A stretch of DNA of 64,000 nucleotides, taken from contig CBDDIR010000003.1 in NCBI GenBank assembly GCA_965229115.1, positions 3,534,001 through 3,598,000 of the forward strand, read 5' to 3'. The translations under genes were made by a program, and so were the position numbers. Shown here piece after piece: positions 24,339-32,724 of this stretch (position 1 is the first letter of the stretch; each line of letters opens with the position of its first letter). Origin of the DNA: UBA7672 sp965229115 (GTDB lineage: Bacteria; Pseudomonadota; Alphaproteobacteria; Caulobacterales; Hyphomonadaceae). The notes under the pieces are model-generated. The model ran no database searches, was not told the DNA's origin, and worked only from the letters and a program-made list of their open reading frames with translations.

Positions 24339-26508
24339 ACATGAAGCTGTAGGGTTCGACGTCGAGTGCGATGCGGACGTTGGAGGGCATCTTCACCCGC
24401 TCCTTCCAGGCCGCGAGGAAAGCCGACAGATCAACATTGCGATCCGAGCGGATCAGGAAGCGTCGGCGATGACGGCCGCGCAGAATGGTGATCGGCGCAG
24501 GTGCGGGGCCCCATACCTCGATGCCCGTTGCGTTGGGTTGAGCTGCACTGAACGCCGCGGCGCTTTCATTTGCCTCCTCCGCACTGCTGGCGGAGAGGAT
24601 GACGGCGCCGAGACGGCCGAAGGGCGGGAAGCCGACGAGACGCCGCTGGTCCATCTCATAGGCGATGAACGCGTCGCGATCGCCGGCCGCCAGTAGTGCG
24701 ATGGCCGGGCTTTCGGGCGCGTAGGTCTGGATGATGGCGCGGCCCGGTTTTTCCGCGCGGCCGGCGCGGCCTGCGACCTGCAGCAACAACTGGAAGGTGC
24801 GCTCACCCGCGCGAAGATCGCCGCCGCGCAGACCAGCATCAGCATCGACCACGCCGACCAGCGTCAGCGTCGGGAAGTTGTGCCCTTTGGCGACGATCTG
24901 CGTGCCAATGAGGATATCGATCGCCCCGCTTTCCATGCGCTGGATCAGTTCACGCAACGCTTCGGGCGAGGACACCGTGTCCGACGACAGCACCTCAACG
25001 CGCGCACCGTGGAAGCGCGTGTGGACTTCCTCCGCCAGACGCTCCACGCCCGGCCCTACGCCGGTGAGCGAGCCCTTCGCGCCACAGTTCGGGCACTCCA
25101 GCGGCTTGGCCATGGTGAAGCCGGTGAGGTGGCAGACCAGCTTGCCGGAATAGCGATGCTCAACGAGCCATGAATCGGAATCCGGCGCCTTCAGCCGCTC
25201 GCCACAGGCGCGGCACAGCACCAGCGGCGCGTAGCCCCGGCGGTTGAGGAACAGCAGCGCCTGCTCTTTCGCAGCCAATGTTTGTTCGATCGCAGCTGCG
25301 AGTTCCGGCCCGATCCAGCGGCCCGTATCAGGCGCTGCCTCGCGCATGTCGGACAGCGCAATGGAGGGAAGCTGCGAGACGCCGGGGCGCGCGCTGAGCT
25401 TCAGGTGGGAATACTTCCCCGCCTGCGCATTCTGCACCGTCTCCAGCGACGGCGTCGCAGAGGCCAGCACGATGGAGCATTGCTCGATCGACGCACGCAG
25501 CACGGCAAGATCACGGGCGTGATAGATGACGCCTTCTTCCTGCTTGTAGGACTGGTCATGCTCTTCATCGACGATGATGAGCTTCAGCTTCTTGTACGGC
25601 AGGAACAGCGCCGAGCGCGCGCCAACCACGATACGAGCGCGCCCGGCCGCGACTTCGCGCCAGACGCGGCGGCGCATCGACGAACCAGCCGCCGAATGCC
25701 ATTCCGCCGGCGCGCAGCCGAACCGTTCCTCGAAGCGCGATGTTACGGCCTGCGTCAGCGCGATCTCGGGCAACAGCACCAGCACCTGCGCTTCCGGATC
25801 GCGGCGCAGAGCCTCTGCGATGGCTTCGAAATAGACTTCCGTCTTGCCCGAACCCGTCACGCCATCGAGCAAAGCTGCGCGATAGGTATTGTCGCGCACC
25901 ATGTTGCGCAGATAGCCGGCGGCTTCCTTCTGCTCTCCGGTGAGATCGCGCGGCGGGCGTTCAGGATCGGGCAGCGGGAATGGCGGATCGAGCGAGCGCT
26001 CGACATGCATCAACGCGCCGGCGTCCAGCAGGCCTTTCACCACGCCGGATGAAACGCCTGCAGCGCGCGCCAGATCGGCTCCAGTCATTGGCGCGCTGGC
26101 TTCTGCCAGCACCTTCTCGCGCGCCGGCGTCATGCGGTCGATCGCCTGGCCGGACGTCATCACCAGCGTAGCCGTCGGCGGCTCGTCCAGCGCTTCGCGC
26201 GAGCGCATTGCCATGGCCAACACATTGCCGACGGGCGCGCAGATGTACTTCGCCGCACGCTCGATGAAGCTGCGCATGTTGGCCGGCAGCGGCGGGGCCG
26301 TGGCGATGACTTCGAGTACTGGCTTCAGCTTGCGATTGGTCGGGATGGTGCGCTGGCCCCAGACCACGCCGATCATCTCGCGCGGGCCTAGCGGAACCAC
26401 GACAAAACTTCCCGGCGGCGCTTCGAAGCCTTCGGGCAGTTCATAGTCAAAAGGCTCCGGCAGGGGCTGCGGCAGCAGCACCGAGACGATTCGCGGTGGG
26501 AACAGCAT
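24337..26508 (-). CDS. priA: Primosomal helicase PriA
   Basis: A 723-residue superfamily 2 helicase that restarts stalled replication forks. It has the N-terminal DNA-binding region (PLPEPFDYELPEG), Walker A DGVTGSGKTEVY, DEEHDQSYKQEEG, LASATPS, the helicase C motifs, and QVAGRAGRAEKPG. The zinc region is unusual: it keeps CRAC, one CH and CPNC, but the usual CPxC reads APDSDSW and the CHHCG-type site reads CHLTG. In many alphaproteobacteria priA lies beside atpH; here 15 kb separates them. Confidence 0.96.
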   Translation of the reverse strand: MLFPPRIVSVLLPQPLPEPFDYELPEGFEAPPGSFVVVPLGPREMIGVVWGQRTIPTNRKLKPVLEVIATAPPLPANMRSFIERAAKYICAPVGNVLAMAMRSREALDEPPTATLVMTSGQAIDRMTPAREKVLAEASAPMTGADLARAAGVSSGVVKGLLDAGALMHVERSLDPPFPLPDPERPPRDLTGEQKEAAGYLRNMVRDNTYRAALLDGVTGSGKTEVYFEAIAEALRRDPEAQVLVLLPEIALTQAVTSRFEERFGCAPAEWHSAAGSSMRRRVWREVAAGRARIVVGARSALFLPYKKLKLIIVDEEHDQSYKQEEGVIYHARDLAVLRASIEQCSIVLASATPSLETVQNAQAGKYSHLKLSARPGVSQLPSIALSDMREAAPDTGRWIGPELAAAIEQTLAAKEQALLFLNRRGYAPLVLCRACGERLKAPDSDSWLVEHRYSGKLVCHLTGFTMAKPLECPNCGAKGSLTGVGPGVERLAEEVHTRFHGARVEVLSSDTVSSPEALRELIQRMESGAIDILIGTQIVAKGHNFPTLTLVGVVDADAGLRGGDLRAGERTFQLLLQVAGRAGRAEKPGRAIIQTYAPESPAIALLAAGDRDAFIAYEMDQRRLVGFPPFGRLGAVILSASSAEEANESAAAFSAAQPNATGIEVWGPAPAPITILRGRHRRRFLIRSDRNVDLSAFLAAWKERVKMPSNVRIALDVEPYSFM

Positions 26509-26592
26509 GATTGCATGGTCAGAGACACGCGCACCCTGTCAACCGAGTGGGTGCAGGCCGCCGACAAACCGCTGATTTTACGGTGTTACAGT

Positions 26593-27081
26593 TTAGGGCG
26601 TCACGCCGGGCGGGCAGCGGACCAGCCGCACAGGCTCACGGGCGTTCTGCTGGAATTGCACCACCGTGTCGGACGCGCCGAAATTGATCCGGAAGGTATC
26701 TTCGCCGGTCCGGTTGGGCGACACGCAATTGGCCTTGATCGTGTAGATCATCGAGCGGCCGGTCGGATGCTGCTCGTCGATCGAGGAGATCGCGCATTCG
26801 CCCTCGCCCGCCATCAGCTTCAGGGACGTGCCGGTCATCTTGATGACCTTGGCGGGATCGCCGCAGTCGGTTTCGATATTCGCCCACGCGCCGGTGTAGC
26901 CGGGATCGATATTCGCGGGCGGCGGCCCGATCGGTGTCGGCGCCGGAGCCGGGGGTGCGGGCTGCGAAGCCGGCGCCGCTGCCGACGCAATTTCCGCAGG
27001 AGGAGCCGCGGGCGTGCAAGCGATCAGCGCGGTGATGGCGACCGCACCGATGGCCCAGTATCTCGGGTGCTTCGGCTTCAT
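26593..27081 (-). CDS. Proline-rich lipoprotein of unknown function
   Basis: A 162-residue protein with a lipobox (ALIAC, C22), a 30-residue proline/alanine linker (about 24-55) that probably spans the periplasmic space near the membrane, and a compact C-terminal domain with three cysteines (DCGDP, GECAIS, ANCVSP). No family recognised. It is divergent from nothing close and lies between priA and xerC. Confidence 0.65.
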   Translation of the reverse strand: MKPKHPRYWAIGAVAITALIACTPAAPPAEIASAAAPASQPAPPAPAPTPIGPPPANIDPGYTGAWANIETDCGDPAKVIKMTGTSLKLMAGEGECAISSIDEQHPTGRSMIYTIKANCVSPNRTGEDTFRINFGASDTVVQFQQNAREPVRLVRCPPGVTP

Positions 27082-27334
27082 GCGGATCTCCCTGCCGCTG
27101 GACTAACTCTGGAACGGCAGGCCGCCGCTTCCGTTCCGCCCTCGGGCCTTGGGCTCGGAACCATAGGTAGGTGGGGCGGGCCCGCTTTCCAGCCATCAGG
27201 ATAGATCTTCGCAAGCTCGTCGCAAAATCGGCCCGCAAATGCAGGGAAATCGCCCGCCAAGCTCCAGCGCGCATCTAAGGAAACACGGTCTTAACGCCCG
27301 GCAAGCATCGTCCTGATCCAGGAGCACGCCGACG

Positions 27335-28264
27335 ATGAGCACGCCGAATACAGCGCGGGAAGCCCTGCACGAGTTCACGGTCTGGCTGGAGACCGAGCGC
27401 CGGTCGTCTGAGAAGACGATCGAGGCGTATCAGCGCGACGTTGGCCATTTCATCAACTTCCTGGTCGAGCATCTGGGCGGCGAACCGCACGTCTCGGACC
27501 TCAAGCGCCTGTCGCGCCATGACGTGGTCGCCTGGCTCGCGCGACGCAGATCGGAAGACAATCTGGCGGCGTCTTCGCGCGCTCGCGCGGCTTCGAGCCT
27601 GCGCGCTTTCTACAAATTCCTCGATCGCCGTCTCGATGCGGCGAACGCCAAGGCGATGATGTTCGAGAGCCCGCGGCGGCCGCATCGCCTGCCCCGTCCG
27701 TTGCCGGAGAAGCTGGCGTCGGAAGCGATCGACATTGCTGGCGAAGGCGATGGCGCGGATGTCGCCGAATGGATACTCGCGCGCGACGCGGCGATCCTGT
27801 CGCTGCTCTATGGCGCGGGGCTTCGTCTGTCGGAGGCGCTGTCGCTGACCGGCAAGGATACGCCAGCGCCTGAAGCGCTGCGGGTTTACGGTAAGGGTCG
27901 CAAGGTGCGGATCGTGCCGCTGATCCGCACGGTGCGCGAGGCGATCAATGAGTATGCCAAGCTGTGCCCGTTCCCCGCTGCGCCGGATGAGCCGATCTTC
28001 CGCGGCGCCAAGGGCGGCCCGCTCAATCCGCGGCTGGTGCAGCGGTTGATGGAAAAGCTGCGTCACCGGCTCGGACTTCCGGAGACCGCCACCCCGCACG
28101 CGATGCGCCACTCATTCGCGACGCACTTGCTGGCGAACGGCGGCGACCTGCGATCGATCCAGGCGCTGCTGGGCCATGCGAGCTTGTCGACGACCCAGAT
28201 CTATACCGGCGTCGACGCAGCCCGGCTGATGAAGGTGCACGCTGAGGCGCACCCTCGCGCGTAG
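27335..28264 (+). CDS. xerC: Tyrosine recombinase XerC
   Basis: A 309-residue site-specific recombinase that with XerD resolves chromosome dimers at dif. The N-terminal SAM-like domain (about 8-110) and catalytic domain (about 125-305) are complete: R164 in GAGLRLSEAL, K187 in YGKGRK, the HAMRHSFATHL motif, LLGHASLSTTQIYTGV with the tyrosine nucleophile. AGGAG precedes the ATG. It lies near priA, as in related genomes, so I read it as the housekeeping Xer protein and not as a mobile-element integrase. Confidence 0.9.
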   Translation: MSTPNTAREALHEFTVWLETERRSSEKTIEAYQRDVGHFINFLVEHLGGEPHVSDLKRLSRHDVVAWLARRRSEDNLAASSRARAASSLRAFYKFLDRRLDAANAKAMMFESPRRPHRLPRPLPEKLASEAIDIAGEGDGADVAEWILARDAAILSLLYGAGLRLSEALSLTGKDTPAPEALRVYGKGRKVRIVPLIRTVREAINEYAKLCPFPAAPDEPIFRGAKGGPLNPRLVQRLMEKLRHRLGLPETATPHAMRHSFATHLLANGGDLRSIQALLGHASLSTTQIYTGVDAARLMKVHAEAHPRA

Positions 28265-28477
28265 CTACTCTTTCAGAGCGCCGCTGAGCGCGTGCATCAT
28301 GCACTGGCCGATGCCTTGCTGCTCTTCCGGCGTCAGCTTGGACAGCTGCTCGAGCGAGTCTTGGCCTTTCATTTTCGATTCCATCTGCTTGCACCATTCG
28401 GGCGACCCGACGGGCGGGCTGCAAGCGGCGCAAAGAGCGGCAGTGGCTGCGAGCGCAGCGATCATTGAAAGGCGCAT
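28265..28477 (-). CDS. Small lipoprotein, DUF3012-like
   Basis: A 70-residue protein with a lipobox (ALCAAC) and a short cysteine-containing mature part: VGSPEWCKQMESKMKGQDSLEQL resembles DUF3012. AGGGGA lies about 6 nt before the ATG. Its stop abuts that of xerC. Function unknown. Confidence 0.7.
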   Translation of the reverse strand: MRLSMIAALAATAALCAACSPPVGSPEWCKQMESKMKGQDSLEQLSKLTPEEQQGIGQCMMHALSGALKE

Positions 28478-28535
28478 GTGACGTCCCCTGAGTGTCCTCG
28501 TCTGGGGGGAGACTGCGCCTTGGCTCTGATCCAAG

Positions 28536-28931
28536 TCAACCAGCGGCCGGAGCGGCGGGTTTGGCGGGCGCGGCGCAGCCCTTCAGGACTTCGCCTTTCC
28601 AGGAGGCGGATACCGACCAGTGATACTCGCGCTCGCCGAGGCCGTCTTCGCAATCGCCTTGTGTCAGCGTCATGACAAAGTCGCCTTCCGGCGTCTTGGA
28701 CGTGAGGATGGTGGCTTTCTCTGCCTTGGTTTTGACCGGCGCTTCGCCGACCACGTCGCGCTCGCCCAACACGTTGATCGTCGCCTTGTTTTCGGCGCGG
28801 GAGACTTTGACGCCCCAGAAAGCGGGCTCCATGCCGTTGATTTCAAGATCGCCATCCAGCTCTGCATCGCCGGGCGAGCAGGCCGCAGCCAGGCCGAGAA
28901 GGGCGATCGAGGCGCAGATGGTCTTCAGCAT
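28536..28931 (-). CDS. Exported lipoprotein of unknown function
   Basis: A 131-residue protein with a signal peptide and lipobox (GLAAAC) and AAGGAG 8 nt before the ATG. The mature part begins with acidic repeats (GDAELDGDLE), is rich in beta-strand patterns, and has a disulfide-capable cysteine pair (GDCEDG, KGCAAP). It ends in a proline/alanine tail. No family recognised. It lies 58 nt from the DUF3012-like lipoprotein on the same strand, so the two may share a transcript. Confidence 0.7.
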   Translation of the reverse strand: MLKTICASIALLGLAAACSPGDAELDGDLEINGMEPAFWGVKVSRAENKATINVLGERDVVGEAPVKTKAEKATILTSKTPEGDFVMTLTQGDCEDGLGEREYHWSVSASWKGEVLKGCAAPAKPAAPAAG

Positions 28932-28991
28932 AGAAGTCTCCTTATCTGCCTGATCTAGCGCGCGCGGGGTGGTGAGGCTAGACTGACCGTC

Positions 28992-30371
28992 ATGGGCCTG
29001 GATGACAGCTTCTTCCGGATGACCGTGTCGCAGCTCAGTTCTGGGCTGAAGAAGAAGGCGTTCAGCGCACAGGAGCTGTGCCGCGCCTCCATCGCCCGGA
29101 TCGAAGCGCTCGACCCGCAGATCAATGCGGTTGTCGTGAGAGACTTCGAGCGCGCACGGAATGAGGCGCGACTTGCGGACGAGGCTATCGCGCGCGGCGA
29201 GCAGAAGACGCTGACCGGCATTCCAATGACGGTGAAGGAGAGCTTCGACCTGCGAAGCCATCCGACGACGTGGGGCTTCCCGATCCATAGCGAACATGTG
29301 GCCCGCGAGGACTCGCTGACGGTTCAGCGCTTGAAGGGCGCCGGTGCGCTGGTGCTGGGCAAGACCAATGTGCCGCCGGCGCTGGGCGACTGGCAGTCGG
29401 CCAATCCGATCTATGGGCGCACGAATAATCCGTATGACCTCGGCCGTTCGCCCGGAGGATCTTCGGGCGGGAGCGCGGCGGCGATTGCGATGGGCTTCTC
29501 CGCGCTGGAGATGGGCTCGGACATTGGCGGGTCGATCCGCGTGCCGGCGATGTTCTGCGGGGTCTATGGCCACAAGACGAGCTACAACGTGATCCCGATG
29601 GGCGGGCACAATCCGGGCGGCGCACAGATCGCGGCGCAATTGCTGGGGGTGATCGGGCCGATCGCAAGATCCGCGGCTGATCTGGCGACGGCTCTGGACG
29701 TGGTGGCTGGGCCTGATGCGGAGTCGCCCGCTAACAAGCTGGTGCTGCCTCTGCCGCGGCATGGGCGGTTGGGGAGTTTCCGGGTGTTCGTGCTGGATCA
29801 CCATCCGGCGGCGCGGGCGGATGCGAGCATTCTGGGCGCGCTGGAACAGCTGGCTGACCACCTGACCAAGGAGGGCGCGGCCGTTGCGCGGCAGTCGAGC
29901 ATGCTGCCGGACCTGAACGTGCAGTGGAAAACCTATCAGGCGATCCTCCACACCATCATCACCCGCGGCGACCAGAGCCAGACGCGGCCGCCGATTTCGG
30001 CGCATGCGTGGCTGGACCTGCTCGATGCCCAGCTGCGTATTCGCAGGCAGTGGGCGGACTTCTTCAGGCACTTCGACATCGTGCTCTGCCCAGCTTTCGG
30101 AACGCCGGCCTTCCCGCACACCGACGAGCCGGACTGGCGCAAGCGGCCGCTGGATATGGACGGCCAGCCGGGGAATTTCGGCGCGCAACTGGGCTGGGCC
30201 GGAATTGCGACTGTGGCCAACCTGCCCTCGACGGCTATTCCGTTGGGTCTCAACAAGGACGGCCTGCCGATTGGCGTTCAGGCGATCGGGCCGTTCCTGG
30301 AGGACAAGACCACGATCGCGTTCGCCGGCATGGTCGGCCATGAGATCGAGCCGCCGGCGATCGCGCTCTAG
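28992..30371 (+). CDS. Amidase signature family enzyme
   Basis: A 459-residue hydrolase of the amidase signature family. The Ser-cisSer-Lys triad is K82 (VKES), S157 in GGSSGG and S181 in GSDIGGSIRVP. It hydrolyses a carboxamide; the substrate is unknown, and there is no GatB/GatC partner, so it is not taken for GatA. It is preceded divergently by a lipoprotein gene, and its stop abuts the convergent transporter gene. Confidence 0.92.
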   Translation: MGLDDSFFRMTVSQLSSGLKKKAFSAQELCRASIARIEALDPQINAVVVRDFERARNEARLADEAIARGEQKTLTGIPMTVKESFDLRSHPTTWGFPIHSEHVAREDSLTVQRLKGAGALVLGKTNVPPALGDWQSANPIYGRTNNPYDLGRSPGGSSGGSAAAIAMGFSALEMGSDIGGSIRVPAMFCGVYGHKTSYNVIPMGGHNPGGAQIAAQLLGVIGPIARSAADLATALDVVAGPDAESPANKLVLPLPRHGRLGSFRVFVLDHHPAARADASILGALEQLADHLTKEGAAVARQSSMLPDLNVQWKTYQAILHTIITRGDQSQTRPPISAHAWLDLLDAQLRIRRQWADFFRHFDIVLCPAFGTPAFPHTDEPDWRKRPLDMDGQPGNFGAQLGWAGIATVANLPSTAIPLGLNKDGLPIGVQAIGPFLEDKTTIAFAGMVGHEIEPPAIAL

Positions 30372-31331
30372 CTACCAGGTTCGAGCTCCGGCCGTTCGCG
30401 TGATCTTTGGTTTCGCGAGCAGCCAGACGCCAGCGATCGTCAGCACCATCGAGATGATGTGCGGCCAGCCGAAGGGTTCGTGCAGGATCATCACCGCAGC
30501 CCACGCGGCAACCACAGGACCTACGCCGCCGACGGCGCTCATCCGGCCGGGGCCGATGCGGCCGATGGCATCTGCGATCATGAAGCTTGGGATCACGGTG
30601 CAGAAGATGGCGAGCACGAGGGCGAGCCAGTAGCCGTTCGCTGTGACGGGCGGCGGCGAATGGAAGGCCATGTCGATGCCGCTCTGCGTGAGGAAGACGA
30701 TCGACGCGGCGCTCATGCCGAAGGCGGTGAACAGCGTCGAGCCCATGCGCGAGATGATCGGCTTCGAGGCGGTGACATAGACCGCATAGATCAGCGCGCC
30801 GGCGAAGATCAGTCCGCCGCCGAGCCACGCATTGGCGCCCTGATGGCCGATCTCTGCGCCGAACAGGATGGCGACGCCGACATAGGCAAGCAGCAGCGCG
30901 ATGACGTGGCGCGTGGTGATCTTGTCCTTCAGGAAGAAGAAGGAGAGGCCCGCGACCATCGTGGGGTAGATATAGAGGATCAGGCGTTCGAGCTGGGCCG
31001 AGACGTATTTCAGGCCTTCGAAGTTGAGCCAGGACGACAGGCAATAGCTCATGATGCCGAGGCCTGCGGCGAGCGCGTAGGTGCGCAGCGAGGGCTGCTT
31101 TTTCAGGCGCATCCAGGCGTAGATGCCGACAGCCAGATAGACCGGCAGCGAGAAGGCCATGCGCAGCGTGAGTAGCTGCGAGACGCCGATGCCTTCGGCG
31201 AAGGCGAGCTTGATGACGACGCCCTTTAGCGAGAAGAGCGCGGCGCCGAGAGCTGCGAGGCCGACACCGATGGCGCGGTTGCGCGCTTCGTGATCGATGG
31301 GGCTTACCGGGGGAAGTGTCTCGGTCGTCAT
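30372..31331 (-). CDS. DMT-superfamily (EamA) transporter
   Basis: A 319-residue inner-membrane protein with about ten hydrophobic segments arranged as two EamA repeats (about 20-155 and 170-305). Such transporters export small metabolites or amino acids, but nothing here fixes the substrate. The gene is monocistronic and tail to tail with the amidase. Confidence 0.88.
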   Translation of the reverse strand: MTTETLPPVSPIDHEARNRAIGVGLAALGAALFSLKGVVIKLAFAEGIGVSQLLTLRMAFSLPVYLAVGIYAWMRLKKQPSLRTYALAAGLGIMSYCLSSWLNFEGLKYVSAQLERLILYIYPTMVAGLSFFFLKDKITTRHVIALLLAYVGVAILFGAEIGHQGANAWLGGGLIFAGALIYAVYVTASKPIISRMGSTLFTAFGMSAASIVFLTQSGIDMAFHSPPPVTANGYWLALVLAIFCTVIPSFMIADAIGRIGPGRMSAVGGVGPVVAAWAAVMILHEPFGWPHIISMVLTIAGVWLLAKPKITRTAGARTW

Positions 31332-31586
31332 CTCAGTCTCTCCGCTCGTCCCTTCGGTATTCGCGGAGTGCTGGTCGGGACGAGGGTCGCCGGCGCTTCC
31401 GCCGCCGGCCCTGTCGCTCTAGTCGCGACGCGCCGGCGCAAGCCGTTTAATGGCCTGCTTCTTAAGTCGAAGGGTGTTGGCGCGGGTGGTCATGCATCGG
31501 GGCTTAGGCCTGTTTTTTGGGGCACGCAACGGCGCGGGCGATATGTGACGAAGATTTCGGGATGTTGCGGGCGTGAGGACGCGGTC

Positions 31587-32243
31587 TCAGGCGCGAAGCG
31601 CTGAGGCAGTAGGCAATCGGCAATGGGCAGTCGAGCGCCGTGAAGGTGGGCCGGTGGCGTTGAGCGATCCGCGCGAAGACGCGCAGCCCCCTCCGTCATG
31701 CGCGCAGACGCGCGCATGCCACCTCCCCCGCCTGCGGCGAGGGAGGACTTCGAGGGCGGTGTTCGTGGTTGGTCCTCCACCGGCGAAGCCGGGGGAGGTG
31801 GATTGATGCGAAGCATCAAGACGGAGGGGGCTGCTGGCGCGGAGCGACAGCGGATCGCGCTGCGTGCGCTGAACGCGTCGGGCGGCGAGCTTGTCGAGGT
31901 TATGGAAGTCGCGCGCGAGTTGGGTGATGCGGTTGAGGAGCTGGCCGAGACTCTTGGCGTTGCGGATGTCTGGCGCCGGCTGGAGGGGGAGATAGATGTA
32001 GCGCAGGCCGAGCATCTGGCGGGCGCGGGCGTGGATGAGCATGCGCAGGGCGTATTCGAGGACGCAGATCGCGCGCTCGAGCATAAGGCGGTCTTCGGAC
32101 CAGTAGGCGAAGCTTTCGATCTCTTCGGGGTCTGTGACTGCGTCCACCACCTGGCGCAGCCAACCGCGCATGAGTTCTTGGGCCCGCGCGACAGGGTCGA
32201 GCGGGAACAGGATGCGCAGGAGGATGAGGAACATCTGACCCAT
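31587..32243 (-). CDS. Repeat-associated unknown protein, copy B
   Basis: A 218-residue ORF homologous over about 125 residues to the product of 15347-16012. It has a hydrophobic start (MFLILLRILFPLDP), helices, LRMLIHARARQMLGLR, and ITQLARDFHNLDKLAARRVQR. From about residue 138 it reads the palindromic repeat in the same frame as copy A (PLRLDASHQSTSPG against PLRLAATLQSTSPA), then the short tandem tail. No ribosome site, and a TATACT box sits 7 nt before the ATG. Unknown function. Confidence 0.6.
   Translation of the reverse strand: MGQMFLILLRILFPLDPVARAQELMRGWLRQVVDAVTDPEEIESFAYWSEDRLMLERAICVLEYALRMLIHARARQMLGLRYIYLPLQPAPDIRNAKSLGQLLNRITQLARDFHNLDKLAARRVQRTQRDPLSLRASSPLRLDASHQSTSPGFAGGGPTTNTALEVLPRRRRGRWHARVCAHDGGGCASSRGSLNATGPPSRRSTAHCRLPTASALRA
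31603..31634 (-). repeat. Short ATTGCC/CTACTGCC tandem tail, copy B
   Basis: On the minus strand ACTGCCC, ATTGCCG, ATTGCCT, ACTGCCTC. It is the equivalent of the copy A tail at 15941-15972 and sits just before the copy B stop codon. Confidence 0.6.
31687..31831. repeat. Nested palindromic repeat, copy B (inside ORF 31587-32243)
   Basis: Same outer and inner arms as copy A (CCCCCTCCGTC; CCACCTCCCCC and complements), with side hairpins ATGCGCGC-GCGCGCAT, GGC-GCC and TGATGC-GCATCA, and a shorter centre. The side hairpins differ from those of copies A and D but are fully paired. Confidence 0.9.
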
Positions 32244-32371
32244 GGGTGGGAGTATAACCCTGGGCCATGGGGGTGCGGGATTTGGGGAGGGCTATCCCAC
32301 AATCATTCGCGATAACTCATTGGGATTGTTCGCGATGATTTTTGGTTGTCCTACAGTTTGGGATTAGCTCC
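32244..32371 (-). promoter_or_regulatory. Conserved upstream region of the repeat-associated ORF, copy B
   Basis: Ordered blocks on the minus strand: GGGATGGAGC, CCCAAACTGTAGGAC, CCAAAAATCATC, CAATCCC, TGGGATAG, CCCAAATCCCGCACCCCC and GGGTTATACTC. TATACT (32251-32256) ends 7 nt before the ATG, exactly as in copy A. Confidence 0.75.
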
Positions 32372-32393
32372 ATCCCACAGTTTTGACCTGAGC

Positions 32394-32495
32394 TTGCATC
32401 CCGGCCGTAGCGAAGCGGAGAGCCGGGAACCATTGGGATGGTATCGCGCGCTCACGATGGGTCCCGGATAGCGCTGCGCGCTTCCGGGATGACAA
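32394..32495. repeat. About 100-bp palindromic intergenic element (copy 2)
   Basis: The reverse complement of the element at 9157-9261: TGTCATCCCGGAAGCGC, GCGCTATCCGGGA, CCCAATGGTTCCCGGC, then CCGGGATGC. It lies in the 481-bp gene-free gap 32244-32724. Confidence 0.75.
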
Positions 32496-32530
32496 GTGGT
32501 GTGTGTAGCGCCGGCGGTAGTTGTTGAGCT

Positions 32531-32680
32531 CTTCCCCCGCTTGCGGGGGAAGTGGATCGGCGCGTAGCGGCGAGACGTTGGGGGCGAGTCGGATTTGCGG
32601 GACGGTGTTTCGCGCAGTCGTGGACGTAACCCGCCCCCATCCCGGCTTCGCCGTACTTCCCCCGTTTCCCGGGGGAAGAA
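32531..32680. repeat. Diverged relative of the nested palindromic repeat
   Basis: Contains CTTCCCCCGC/GCGGGGGAAG (32531-32552), GTGGATCGGCGCG...CGAGACGTTGGGGGCG, and at the far end CTTCCCCCG/CCCGGGGGAAG (32656-32679). Parts match the 3' arm of the four main repeats, but the order differs. No gene is seen in it. Confidence 0.5.
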
Positions 32681-32724
32681 GGCAGTCGCTGGCAGTGGTG
32701 AAGGCGATGCAGCGTTGATGCGCC

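Noticed and set aside
27335..28264. The tyrosine recombinase as an integrase of a mobile element.
   Set aside because: It has housekeeping XerC length and motifs and lies near priA as in relatives; no attachment sites, tRNA gene or phage genes are near.
28992..30371. The amidase as GatA of a tRNA amidotransferase.
   Set aside because: No gatB or gatC neighbour, and the N terminus and length fit a general amidase better.
31332..31586. A gene or RNA in the gap between the DMT transporter and copy B.
   Set aside because: No conserved motif, hairpin with T tract or coding frame was visible.
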